Shown here: piece by piece, positions 7,866 to 17,277 of the stretch | Position numbering within the stretch: position 1 is the stretch's first letter | How the letters are laid out: each line of letters starts with the position of its first letter | Assembly (NCBI RefSeq): GCF_029029525.1 | Contig: NZ_JAKJSC010000001.1 | Coordinates: 744,001 to 808,000 of the forward strand | DNA length: 64,000 bases | Direction of reading: 5' to 3' | Origin: Labilibaculum sp. DW002 | Lineage (GTDB): Bacteria > Bacteroidota > Bacteroidia > Bacteroidales > Marinifilaceae | The notes under the pieces: generated by a model | Seen by the model: only the letters and a program-made list of their open reading frames with translations | Databases searched by the model: none | What the model was told of the DNA's origin: nothing | Translations under genes and position numbers: made by a program

Positions 7866-10011
7866 ATTGCATCTCACCCAAAAGTGATCGTTTAATTTCT
7901 GCTGTGTTGTAATTTGACAAATCAATTGTTCTGTTCAAATTAAATATCATTGGAGAATCTAAAATTGGAAACATACCTTTTAATGTATTCTTGCCTTCAG
8001 CGCCTTCAAAACCTAAAAATGAATAGCCTCCATAATGTCCCATTTTCATAAATATTCGGGTAAGCTGCTTTGTATCCTTTGAAGCCATAAAAGCAATTTC
8101 CTGCTCTTCTACAGATTGAATATAGAACAAACTACCAGTATTATTTTCAAACGATTCTTGTACTTCGCGACTTAAACCAGCCGTCAGCTTTGATTCAATC
8201 TTAGCTTTATTTGCAAATTTATTGTCTTCTCCTAAAACCAAGACATAGTCTGTAGATGGAAATGTCTCTAGTTCATCATCTCCTACAATTTCAACCTGCT
8301 TTCGAAGCCTCAGTTGTTTCATTTTGAAAGCGTTTGCCATTGCCTGGTAATCTGCAACATTTGGATTTTCTCTTGGCAAAACAACAGTACACTTCTGAGC
8401 TCCTAGCATTCCAGATAAAGTGACGGCTACCTCTTTAGAGTCCATACCTCTCATTACATCAAATTCTGGATCAAACTCAACTCTTTCAATCTCAGAATCG
8501 AACTCAAAAGTGAAATTATTCGATTGTTTATTGATATTTATCGTTTTCTTCACAAGCTTACCAATTCCTTTCTGGAAGATAGAAATAGGCAAATCAAAAC
8601 AAAATGGAGCCGTATTTTGTGTTTGCACAATTGTAAAAAACAACTTGTATTTCCCATTCGTTTCTTCTTGAGTTAAATTTTTCACTTCTATTTCAGGAAC
8701 TCCTTTCCGCTTAGTCCATTGCTGGAAGTAATCACTAAGATCGTCTCCTGTTACTTTTTCAAAACTTGCTTTAATTTCATCGAAAGAAACTTTCTTGAAA
8801 CGATTTGTTTTATAAAAATCAGCATAAGACTTCAAAAAGATCTCTTCACCATACTTTACTCTAAGCATATGATTAAACATCACCACCTTATCGTAACCAA
8901 TAGCACTACTGGCTTTTGTTGTTCTACTTTTAAACTCAACAACTGGAAAATCGTTCTCTGCATTCACATAGCTCGAATATTTCTGTAGGCTTGCTTGACG
9001 ATATTCAGCACCTTGCCCTTTCATTTCCTTTAACAAATGATCAGCCATATAAGTGGTAATCCCTTCGCACCAATTTCCTTTATCGTAATCTACAAATACA
9101 CTGTTTCCCCAATAGTTGTGCAACAATTCATGTGGGTATGAGGAACTAATTATCCAAGGCATACGAATTACCCGTTGCCCTAACAAGGTAAATGAAGGCA
9201 TTCCATAACCCGTTTCCCAAAAATTCTCTACCAATGCAAATTTCGAATAAGGATACTCTCCAATTAACTTCTCATACATTTGTAAATATTCCGAAGTTGC
9301 CGACATGTATTTATTTGCCAATGCTTCATCTGCATTTATCAAGAAAGCTTGTACATCAACATCGCCACTCTTGATGCTATACTTTGTCCACTTATTTCCT
9401 AATAAATAAATCTGATTTGTTGGTTTCGAAGACTCATAGACAACCTGTCTTTTATTATTTATGATTTCATTAGATACTTCTTGTCCTTGCGCAACAACAT
9501 TCCATTCTTTATTAAGAGTGGCTTTAATTTCAAAAGTAACTAGCGGTATATTATTAAATCGAGGCACCCAAGCTGTTGATCCAGACAAATAAATACCTTT
9601 CTCAAATACAATTCCTGATGTTTCTTTACTCTGACCATGTCTTGGAGGAGCACTTAATTTTTCTTTTTGATCAGCAATTACACCAGCGTATCGAATAAAT
9701 AACTTCTTGTTCGGATTAGCATTCTTAATACTATAGGCATTCCATTCCTTACTATCTTCACTCGTTAATTTTTCAAACGTATAATTACAAGAATCGATTA
9801 CCAGATTCTTATTTAAAGAAAATTGCATTGCCTCGTTTTCCGAAAGATTAAGACCAGATAAATCGATATAATTATCAACCTTTATTTTCGATTGCTCAAC
9901 ATCAATTCTCACATTAACTTTGTGATGAATTAAATTATCATTTTTCATTTTTCCATTGGCACATGAACCAGAAAAAAGTAGAATAGAAAATAAAATTAAA
10001 GCGTTTTTCAT
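7864..10011 (-). CDS. M1-family (aminopeptidase N-like) metallopeptidase lipoprotein
   Basis: I start the gene at the ATG at 10011 rather than at an upstream in-frame start at 10062, because this places a typical lipoprotein signal at the N-terminus (hydrophobic run, then FSGSC, Cys17); the product has 715 residues. The zinc site is HELLH at about 294-298 followed by the glutamate of WCEG at 316, with 17 residues between rather than the usual 18. The GAMEN-type exopeptidase motif is replaced by ENFWETGYGMPSF. This fits the Bacteroidota branch of M1-like gluzincins, exported to the periplasm or outer membrane and probably acting on peptides. It stands alone, convergent with the NYN gene. Family sure, exact activity unsure because of the altered exopeptidase motif. 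Confidence 0.88.
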   Translation of the reverse strand: MKNALILFSILLFSGSCANGKMKNDNLIHHKVNVRIDVEQSKIKVDNYIDLSGLNLSENEAMQFSLNKNLVIDSCNYTFEKLTSEDSKEWNAYSIKNANPNKKLFIRYAGVIADQKEKLSAPPRHGQSKETSGIVFEKGIYLSGSTAWVPRFNNIPLVTFEIKATLNKEWNVVAQGQEVSNEIINNKRQVVYESSKPTNQIYLLGNKWTKYSIKSGDVDVQAFLINADEALANKYMSATSEYLQMYEKLIGEYPYSKFALVENFWETGYGMPSFTLLGQRVIRMPWIISSSYPHELLHNYWGNSVFVDYDKGNWCEGITTYMADHLLKEMKGQGAEYRQASLQKYSSYVNAENDFPVVEFKSRTTKASSAIGYDKVVMFNHMLRVKYGEEIFLKSYADFYKTNRFKKVSFDEIKASFEKVTGDDLSDYFQQWTKRKGVPEIEVKNLTQEETNGKYKLFFTIVQTQNTAPFCFDLPISIFQKGIGKLVKKTININKQSNNFTFEFDSEIERVEFDPEFDVMRGMDSKEVAVTLSGMLGAQKCTVVLPRENPNVADYQAMANAFKMKQLRLRKQVEIVGDDELETFPSTDYVLVLGEDNKFANKAKIESKLTAGLSREVQESFENNTGSLFYIQSVEEQEIAFMASKDTKQLTRIFMKMGHYGGYSFLGFEGAEGKNTLKGMFPILDSPMIFNLNRTIDLSNYNTAEIKRSLLGEMQ

Positions 10012-10561
10012 TGGTGTGAAATTTTGATATTTCGGTAACGTTTGTATTAAATAACAATTCAAATGTAGCTGCTTAATTGTAAAATTGAGAAAACCATTTT
10101 GAGTATTTTGATGTAATTTTCAAAGCCACTACAGACTTCAATTCATTTTTATTCAATACATTAACACAGTGCAACATGAGAAAGAATCTATTTTTGTTGA
10201 TGTACAAGTTATGTAGTTTAGACTTGAGATATTAGAATCATCATGAATTTTATAATTCGCTGTTTCCCCTTTAATATGCGCCTTTTGAAAATTTCAAATG
10301 AAAACAAGGCTCTTTTCCCAATATATCACCATAACAAGGCTTCTGAAATACTAAATCAATATAATTTCAAATACATCAACCCCATCAAAAACACTTCATA
10401 TACATTTTATCACTTTCTCACCTTTTACTTACTCTTTCTCCTCATTTACTGATTTTTACAACTCAGACTCTACTCTAGAATTACATCAATTTACCCTATC
10501 ATGCTTTTGTACCTAGCATTGTCAACTACTACATTTGGAATAACCAATAACCATTTGCATA
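10012..10561 (+). other. Intergenic region between divergent M1 peptidase and TonB-receptor operon
   Basis: About 550 bases, AT-rich, holding the promoter of the receptor operon at its right end. Two short plus-strand frames occur here (10243-10452 and 10501-10722) but neither shows a domain, and the second overlaps the receptor start, so I do not call them. No structured RNA was recognised. Confidence 0.6.
10506..10537 (+). promoter_or_regulatory. Bacteroidota-type promoter of the TonB receptor operon
   Basis: TTTG at 10506-10509, a 20-nt spacer and TACATTTG at 10530-10537 match the Bacteroidota sigma-ABfr consensus TTTG-N19-21-TAnnTTTG exactly. The start of transcription would be near 10543, leaving a leader of about 20 nt before the ATG at 10562. 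Confidence 0.75.
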
Positions 10562-13219
10562 ATGAAATTAACCAAAGCTCTAATCCCTATTTTTGTTTTG
10601 TTATTTGTCTCAATTACTGCACAAGCACAATCATTGAGTCTAAAAGGAAAAGTATTCGATTCCAAAACAAAAGCTCCTCTATACTATACAGTAGTGAACC
10701 TAAAAGGAACTCACGTGTATGATTTAACCAAGGAAGATGGTTCCTTTTCTTTAAATGAAATAAAGAAAGGAAAATACACCATGTTTATTTCCGTGCTAGG
10801 CTATCAAGCTCAAGAAAAAGAAATAGATGTTCAAACTTCGCAAAGTGATATTAAAATTTACTTAAATCCATCGAGCCTCGATTTGAAAGAGGTTACCGTT
10901 ACAGCAAAAGTTAGCTCAAGCAAAGCCGGTAGCACAACCTACAAAATTGGAAGCCAAGCTATACAACAAGTACAACCGATAAGTGTAAGTGATATTCTAC
11001 AGTTAATTCCGGGTAACCAAGTTGGTGCAACCAATTTAGCTCAGGTTAGTCAAGTAAACCTTCGAAGTGCAGGAGGAAACAATGACATCAATTCGTTTGG
11101 AACAGCTGTTATTATTGATGGAAACCAATTAAGCAACGACGGTAACATGCAAGCTTTTAATACAGCAATTGGTGATGCTGGTGGGAATAATGTAGCAAAC
11201 CAAGGTGTTGATTTAAGAGATATTCCAGCGTCTAATATTGAGTCCGTTGAGGTTGTTTCGGGTGTTGCCAGTGCAAAATTTGGGAATATTACTTCTGGTG
11301 CTGTTATTATCAAGCGTAAAGCTGGCTACACACCATGGAGGGTTAGTTTTAACAGTAATCCAACCTCATACCAAGGTGGCATTAACAAGGGGTTCAAGTT
11401 AAACAAAGGTGGATTCCTAAACGCTGATTTCGATTACACTTACGCAAACAACTCAGCAACTTCAAGAAGAAATTTTTATCAAAGAATTAACACAGGACTT
11501 AGATGGACCAAAGAATTCTCCAAAAAGCTATCCTGGTCAAACAATCTTGCTTTTAGCTATAGTCTTTCCTTTGATGGTCAAAGAAAAGATCCAGATGAAA
11601 AGGTAGTCATTAGTGATACCGAATACAAAAATCAGAGTTATCGATTGTCAAACAATGGTAGTCTAAATATATTCGGAAGAACAAACTATAGTTTAAGTAT
11701 AAACTATACCGATCAATATTCAAGAAAGGATATTCTATCAGCAGGTCCAATTCCAATTATTGAATCTCTGGAAGAAGGAACCTATTTCACAAATTACACA
11801 CCAATTTCATTTCATCAGAACACTGAATTGTATGGTGCACCACTTAACATTAATGGTCGTTTTGATACAGAACAAATTTTCACAACTGGAAAACTGAAAC
11901 ACAACACCAATATTGGTATTGAATACTCTTTCAATAAAAATTATGGAAAAGGCAAAGTATTAGACAAGGATGGGCAAACAGCAAGTATTAGTGGGCCAGG
12001 ATCTAGAGAAACAGATTTTTATAATGTTCCAGCAAGTCTAATCTATTCGGCCTATTTTCAAGATGATATTAATTACTCAAGAGCCAAATCAAATTATCTT
12101 TTAAAATTAGGCGCTCGTTATGATTACATGATTGAGAAATATCATTTGCTATCTCCTCGACTTTCACTTTCGGCAAAATATTTTGACAAATTTAGAATTC
12201 GAGCCGCCTATGGATTATCCTACAAAGCTCCATCAATGCTACAATTAAATCCAGCTCCTGCTTATTTCGACATTCTTAACCTTAACCATTATGCCAACGA
12301 CGAAGCTCGTAGGCTAGCCGTAGTAACAACCTACATTCACCAACCTGAAAATGGATATTTAAAACCTTCAAAAGGAGAAACTTTTGAAGGTGGTATTGAC
12401 TTCGAACATAAAGAATGGAATTTTAGACTTACCCTATTCCAGAAAAAAATTACCAATGGAATAACGAGTAATAGCATATTAAAAACATTTGAAAAAGAGA
12501 TTTGGGAAGTTTTAGAAGAGTATCCAGACAAACAACCATTAGTTGGTCCTACTGGTAATTCAATTTATGTATCAAGTAAAATGAATACTTACGTAAATGC
12601 TTCTAAATCGAAAACAACAGGTATAGAACTGAGTGCACAATTTCCTAAAATAAAAGCGACAAATACCAGATTTAATTTATCAGGAAGTTATCTAAAAACC
12701 AACTCGCATAGAGATGTCCCATCTGTTAAATCTTCAGGCTCCTTAACGGGTAGTCAGACAAACAGATATGGCGTTTATGAAACACCTGCCTATAATGCGT
12801 ATATATGCCGATCTAACCTTACGGTAATTCAGCATATTCCTGAAATTAAATTAATGGTAACCTTAACGGGAGAAGCCAATTGGAAAAATAAGAATGAAGT
12901 TTCAAAATACCCTAGCATCTACCCTATTGCATATTACGAAAAGACTGGAGAATATGTTGAGATTCCTGAGAACATGAGATCTAGTGATGAATTCTCTGAC
13001 CTTTTCAACTCAGACAATCGCTATAAGAACACACCAATCCCAACATATTTCAATTTTCACCTTCAAATTAGAAAAGAAACAAAGCAAGGGCATAGCTTTT
13101 CTTTTTATGCCAACAATTTCATGTGGTATAATCCCTCATATATTGACGAAAACAACAAGACTAGGGTATACCAGAATTCCAAAGTTACATTTGGTTTCGG
13201 GATGAATTTTAAATTGTAA
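10562..13219 (+). CDS. TonB-dependent receptor with carboxypeptidase-like N-terminal domain
   Basis: The 885-residue outer-membrane protein has a signal peptide (to about 22, ending AQAQ), a carboxypeptidase-regulatory-like domain (about 27-110: LKGKVFDSKTKAPLYYT), a plug (about 125-255: VSDILQLIPG, VEVVSGVASAKFGNITSGAVII) and a 22-strand-type barrel ending in an aromatic-rich strand (VTFGFGMNFKL). It lacks the SusC linker motif and has no SusD next to it, so it is a stand-alone TBDT of the kind used for iron complexes, haem, vitamins or proteins. It heads a six-gene run with DUF4876, DUF6850, ChaN-like and two M16 genes (gaps of 28, 161, 10, 124 and 4 nt). The ChaN and M16 neighbours suggest haem or iron-protein uptake; that is inference. 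Confidence 0.93.
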   Translation: MKLTKALIPIFVLLFVSITAQAQSLSLKGKVFDSKTKAPLYYTVVNLKGTHVYDLTKEDGSFSLNEIKKGKYTMFISVLGYQAQEKEIDVQTSQSDIKIYLNPSSLDLKEVTVTAKVSSSKAGSTTYKIGSQAIQQVQPISVSDILQLIPGNQVGATNLAQVSQVNLRSAGGNNDINSFGTAVIIDGNQLSNDGNMQAFNTAIGDAGGNNVANQGVDLRDIPASNIESVEVVSGVASAKFGNITSGAVIIKRKAGYTPWRVSFNSNPTSYQGGINKGFKLNKGGFLNADFDYTYANNSATSRRNFYQRINTGLRWTKEFSKKLSWSNNLAFSYSLSFDGQRKDPDEKVVISDTEYKNQSYRLSNNGSLNIFGRTNYSLSINYTDQYSRKDILSAGPIPIIESLEEGTYFTNYTPISFHQNTELYGAPLNINGRFDTEQIFTTGKLKHNTNIGIEYSFNKNYGKGKVLDKDGQTASISGPGSRETDFYNVPASLIYSAYFQDDINYSRAKSNYLLKLGARYDYMIEKYHLLSPRLSLSAKYFDKFRIRAAYGLSYKAPSMLQLNPAPAYFDILNLNHYANDEARRLAVVTTYIHQPENGYLKPSKGETFEGGIDFEHKEWNFRLTLFQKKITNGITSNSILKTFEKEIWEVLEEYPDKQPLVGPTGNSIYVSSKMNTYVNASKSKTTGIELSAQFPKIKATNTRFNLSGSYLKTNSHRDVPSVKSSGSLTGSQTNRYGVYETPAYNAYICRSNLTVIQHIPEIKLMVTLTGEANWKNKNEVSKYPSIYPIAYYEKTGEYVEIPENMRSSDEFSDLFNSDNRYKNTPIPTYFNFHLQIRKETKQGHSFSFYANNFMWYNPSYIDENNKTRVYQNSKVTFGFGMNFKL

Positions 13220-13247
13220 ATTTTTAACCATTATATCTATTAACACT

Positions 13248-14483
13248 ATGAAAAACAAAAGAAGTTTATTAATTGGAATGTGCACGTTATTTGCACTTGG
13301 CTCAACACTGATTTCGTGTAATGACGACACTGAAGTTAAATTGGCAAACCTAGACGTAACTGTCGGTACTTCTGAAACATTTAGCGGTATTACTACTGAT
13401 AACCTATACGTTTATCTTCAAAACACAACGGATCAAGCTAAAGATAGTGCCATGACCAATGCAAGTGGCGTTGCAAGCTTTTTAGATATTGCACCGGGTA
13501 CATACAACCTTTCATGCGTTAAGAATCTAACAGCTTCAGAAGCTTCAGATGCTTCTGGTTACTACGAAGCCATTACCCTAAATGGAACGAAAGCTAATGT
13601 TAGCCTATTTGGTGGTGTTGATTCTGTTGATGAATTGGTATTGGATGGCAAGCCTTCTAGTTCTTTAGTCATTAAAGAATTTTACTACAGTGGAGCAAAT
13701 GATCCATCTTGGGGCGTAATGTTCAAAGATCAATTTGTTGAAATCTATAACAATTCGGCAGAAGTTGTTTATGCTGATGGCTTATACTTAGCAAGTATCG
13801 TTCCACAAAGAAATGGTAGCAACGATAATGATGTAATTTCAACTTTATCATTCGAAGAATTTATTTATGCTGACAAAATTGCACAAGTACCAGGTTCTGG
13901 ACAAGATAATCCAATCCTACCAGGAGAAAGTATTGTAATTGCATTTGATGCAATTGACTGGACAGATGGTGGAACTAAAGATTTCACTGTTGATTTAAGT
14001 GGTGCAGACTTTGAATTGTACGCTATTGATTGGTTAGAGTCTTTAGGACGTACAGGTAGCACATGGTTTGATCTTGATAATGCTGATGTACCAAATATGA
14101 ATATGGTTTATATGAATATCGAAAACAATGGTTTTTTCAGTTTTCTTTCAACTGGTGCTAGTGTTGCGATTTTACGTTGCGATGAAACTCCAAGTGAAAT
14201 CATTACTGATCCTGAATCATCAGATAGTAACCCAATTTATTTTACGAAATTAAAAGTAGAAGATGTAATTGATGGTATTGATATGCTTGCAAATGCAGAT
14301 GCAGGAGCATACAAAAAACTTCCATCAAGTATTGATGCGGGATTCAATTACGTTGAAGGAACAAGTTACACTAGTTTAAGTGTTTCTCGTAAAGTTTCAA
14401 AAACAACTGCTGACGGACGAATTATTTATCAGGATACAAACAACAGTTCTGAAGATTTTGAGTCTGGAAATGTTGCTGAGTAA
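13248..14483 (+). CDS. DUF4876-type surface lipoprotein
   Basis: The 411-residue protein has a lipoprotein signal with lipobox LISC (Cys24), followed by an acidic stretch, which in Bacteroidota often marks surface lipoproteins. An N-terminal Ig-like or carboxypeptidase-regulatory-like segment (about 33-120) is followed by a section (about 144-330) resembling a lamin-tail fold (VIKEFYYSG, then DQFVEIYNNSAEVVYADGLYLA). The architecture and position after a TonB receptor fit the DUF4876 family, whose function is unknown. It lies 28 nt after the receptor and is probably its extracellular capture partner. A hairpin follows it that may reduce read-through. Family name is from memory of architecture and context, so moderately sure. 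Confidence 0.75.
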   Translation: MKNKRSLLIGMCTLFALGSTLISCNDDTEVKLANLDVTVGTSETFSGITTDNLYVYLQNTTDQAKDSAMTNASGVASFLDIAPGTYNLSCVKNLTASEASDASGYYEAITLNGTKANVSLFGGVDSVDELVLDGKPSSSLVIKEFYYSGANDPSWGVMFKDQFVEIYNNSAEVVYADGLYLASIVPQRNGSNDNDVISTLSFEEFIYADKIAQVPGSGQDNPILPGESIVIAFDAIDWTDGGTKDFTVDLSGADFELYAIDWLESLGRTGSTWFDLDNADVPNMNMVYMNIENNGFFSFLSTGASVAILRCDETPSEIITDPESSDSNPIYFTKLKVEDVIDGIDMLANADAGAYKKLPSSIDAGFNYVEGTSYTSLSVSRKVSKTTADGRIIYQDTNNSSEDFESGNVAE

Positions 14484-14532
14484 GCTATACTCATACTTAT
14501 AGATTTGATTCTTTAAATCTATAAATACTAGA

Positions 14533-14570
14533 ACTAGGTGGAAAATATGATTTCCACCTAGTTATATATT
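14533..14570 (+). terminator. Strong hairpin between DUF4876 and DUF6850 genes
   Basis: A perfect 12-bp stem (14533-14544 with 14551-14562, loop 6 nt) is followed by a T-rich but interrupted tract. It may terminate most transcripts after the receptor-lipoprotein pair or protect the upstream message, giving more receptor than downstream proteins. Confidence 0.6.
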
Positions 14571-14644
14571 AATTTATTTATTGTGAATTTCTACTCTCAA
14601 TAAGAATTCAATTAAAAACCACAATTTCATTCAAGCTTAATCGT

Positions 14645-16195
14645 ATGAAAAATCATTTGTTCCTTTTCATATTACTTCTTTCCTTTTATTCAACTAAAGG
14701 CCAGGAAAACAATACTCACAAAAAAGAAATCCTCAATTTAGATGTTGAAAGAGATTTTTTTATTGAAAAACAACTTGATTTATATACGGTTCTTCCTTCC
14801 ACCCTATCCCTTTGGGCTCATAGCGATTGGTCTACTATTTCATTTAATGGAACCTATAGCGAAGGTGATTTTAAAACAACTGATGAGTGCAAAACGAATT
14901 CGGAACTCGCATTTAAAACAGAATCCGTTCAATCGTACGATTCCAAGTCTCTAAAGCTATATGGTAGTTTTTCATTCAGTAGCGGAAATCATGAAGAGGC
15001 AAACTGGAATCAATTTTACAAAAAATCTACTATTGGTAGTCCATTTAAAATCGTAACAAAAAGAATTGGTGACTGGCGTACTAAGCATTATGGTTTAAGT
15101 GGAATGCTTACAAAAAAAATTAACAAACGCATTGAATTAGGAGTAAGCCTAAAGTATGATGGCGATCTATATTTAAGAACTCTTGATACCAGAAATGAAC
15201 AATATAACTTAAGGATAAATCTTCAATCATCTATGACCTATTCTATGGGGCAAGATAAATATCTTTCCCTAGGAATTGCATATAAGCGAAAGAAATCAAA
15301 ACCAGAATTTCACAATTCATTTAAAGCTACGAGTGAGGAATACTATCTATACCCTTTATCAGATATGGGAAATTTTGATGATGTATTAAATAGCGAGAGC
15401 GTAATCATTACAGATCAAAATCCCTCATTTACTCTAGCCTTTCACAGTGGAAGTAAAAACAAATTCTCAGCCAGCTACACTTATTATCCTGGTCTGGAGA
15501 AATGGAAAAACCCAATTACCTCAGTAAAAGGAGATTTATCTGATAAACTATTCAAATATGATTACAATAGACATAATCTAGTTGGATCCTATTTAACAAA
15601 CAGCACACAATATTATTTGCTTAGTAAAGCTAAAGTGGAGCTAATTAGTGGAAAGGGATTTAAGTACAATAAAGGATATCGCGATTCCTACATTTACGAT
15701 GGTATTAAATTTAATAGTTCAATTGATTTATTGCGAAATCAAAAAAATATATTTGATCAATCAGGTTTAGAATTAGATGTGGAAAATGTTAGCAAGAAAG
15801 ATTTAACGAATGCCCATTTAATGGAATACACCAATCTTAAAATTAATTTACATACAGGTTTTAATTTTGACCTAAACACTCCAAATAAATTCAAATTTAC
15901 GATGAATGGAGGATACAAATACAACTTATCCTATAACCACGATCTAGCCTCTGCGTCATCTATGCATTACACGACCAACTTAGCGCATAACGAAATGGCA
16001 TTCTATACGGCCGATTACTACAATATTGGTGCAAAATTATCATGGTTTCATAAGTTCAAAAACATTAAAACAGAATGGGCTTTAAATTATGATAAGATAA
16101 GTCCTACTAATATTAAAATCAACAACCAGTACTCAATACTCGAAAAATCAACTAACCAAACTTATATCGGATTAAGTTTCAACCTTATTTTTTAA
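14645..16195 (+). CDS. DUF6850-type outer membrane beta-barrel protein
   Basis: The 516-residue product has a signal peptide (about 1-19, ending TKGQ) and then alternating hydrophobic/polar strands with many aromatic residues, ending in a typical barrel-insertion strand (TYIGLSFNLIF). There is no plug domain, so it is not a TonB receptor. Length, pattern and location between a DUF4876 lipoprotein and a ChaN-like gene fit the DUF6850 family of Bacteroidota, function unknown. It lies 10 nt before the ChaN-like gene. It could be an export or accessory pore of the uptake system. Barrel nature is well supported; the family number less so. Confidence 0.72.
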   Translation: MKNHLFLFILLLSFYSTKGQENNTHKKEILNLDVERDFFIEKQLDLYTVLPSTLSLWAHSDWSTISFNGTYSEGDFKTTDECKTNSELAFKTESVQSYDSKSLKLYGSFSFSSGNHEEANWNQFYKKSTIGSPFKIVTKRIGDWRTKHYGLSGMLTKKINKRIELGVSLKYDGDLYLRTLDTRNEQYNLRINLQSSMTYSMGQDKYLSLGIAYKRKKSKPEFHNSFKATSEEYYLYPLSDMGNFDDVLNSESVIITDQNPSFTLAFHSGSKNKFSASYTYYPGLEKWKNPITSVKGDLSDKLFKYDYNRHNLVGSYLTNSTQYYLLSKAKVELISGKGFKYNKGYRDSYIYDGIKFNSSIDLLRNQKNIFDQSGLELDVENVSKKDLTNAHLMEYTNLKINLHTGFNFDLNTPNKFKFTMNGGYKYNLSYNHDLASASSMHYTTNLAHNEMAFYTADYYNIGAKLSWFHKFKNIKTEWALNYDKISPTNIKINNQYSILEKSTNQTYIGLSFNLIF

Positions 16196-16205
16196 ATAAA
16201 ACACC

Positions 16206-17153
16206 ATGAAAAGAATTTTAACAATTGTGTTTTCATTGCTAATACTATGTTCCACTAACGGAGCCTTTGCAAAGAAAAAAAAGTCAAAAGCTGAAGAGAA
16301 AGCATTCCAGAATGATTTGCCAGCATACATGATCTATGATAAGGAAGGCAAAAAAGTCACTTACTCTGCAATGATAAAGGAGTTAAAGAAACATGAAATA
16401 CTTCTTTTTGGAGAATTACATGACGATCCAATTGCACATTGGTTAGAAAAATTAGTTACGAAGGAAATTGTTGCTGCTAAAAAGGATAGTGTTATTCTTG
16501 GTGGTGAAATGTGGGAAACAGATCAGCAATTGCTACTAAATGAGTTGTTAAATAGAACAATCGACAAAAAAACATATATGCAATATGATGTGAACTGGCC
16601 TAATTTTCGAGATTACAAGCCTTTGATTGGTATTGCAATGAAGAATAATCTTCCATTTATTTGCACCAATATCCCTCGTCGTTATGCAAATATCATTTAC
16701 AAACAAGGTGAACAATATTTAGATAGCTTAAGTGATGCGGCAAAGAGCTACTTACCTCCTATGCCAGTTTATTACGATTTAGAGCAACCTGCTTATGCTA
16801 ATATGCTATCTCTATTTGCTTCGGATGATGATAAAGGACACAAAAGTCACAATCCAATGGCAAAGTTTAAAGGCCCTAACCTGGTAAAAGCACAGGCTAT
16901 TAAAGATGCGACCATGGCTCACAACATTTTAAAGCACTGGAAAAAAGGAAAATACTTTATTCACTACAATGGTGTATACCATTCACAAAACTATCAAAGT
17001 ATTTACTTCTATCTAAAACACTACAAACCTGAGGTAGATATTGTTACCATCTCTGTGGCTCGACAGGCTAATGCATTAGAATTAGAAGGTCGTAACAAAA
17101 CAGGTGATTTTAATATTATCGTGAATGGATCTATGCATAAAACTTACGATTGA
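16206..17153 (+). CDS. ChaN-like haem/iron-associated protein
   Basis: The 315-residue protein has a signal peptide ending GAFA and no lipobox, then a Lys-rich patch. The core matches the ChaN / erythromycin-esterase-like fold: ILLFGELHDDPIAHW at about 65-79, MWETDQQ near 108, NIPRRYAN near 155, and His residues in HYNGVYHSQN near 253-262. ChaN of Campylobacter jejuni is an iron-regulated lipoprotein that binds two stacked haems, which is the basis for linking this gene to haem or iron. It follows the barrel gene by 10 nt and precedes the M16 pair by 124 nt. A periplasmic soluble form is expected here. Family fairly sure; haem binding is inferred from homologues. Confidence 0.83.
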   Translation: MKRILTIVFSLLILCSTNGAFAKKKKSKAEEKAFQNDLPAYMIYDKEGKKVTYSAMIKELKKHEILLFGELHDDPIAHWLEKLVTKEIVAAKKDSVILGGEMWETDQQLLLNELLNRTIDKKTYMQYDVNWPNFRDYKPLIGIAMKNNLPFICTNIPRRYANIIYKQGEQYLDSLSDAAKSYLPPMPVYYDLEQPAYANMLSLFASDDDKGHKSHNPMAKFKGPNLVKAQAIKDATMAHNILKHWKKGKYFIHYNGVYHSQNYQSIYFYLKHYKPEVDIVTISVARQANALELEGRNKTGDFNIIVNGSMHKTYD

Positions 17154-17277
17154 TCTCTCTTCGCTTCACAACAATATTAATATAGAAAAAATAATCAAGT
17201 GGGTTCTAGGCAATGAATAAAAGTGCTATTCTTTTGCTCGTTTCCTAGATACCCTATGCATTTACACCCTTAGCAAA

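Noticed and set aside
10243-10452. 69-codon hydrophobic frame before the TonB receptor
   Set aside because: AT-rich chance frame with no promoter, no family and low-complexity end; lies in a leader/intergenic zone.
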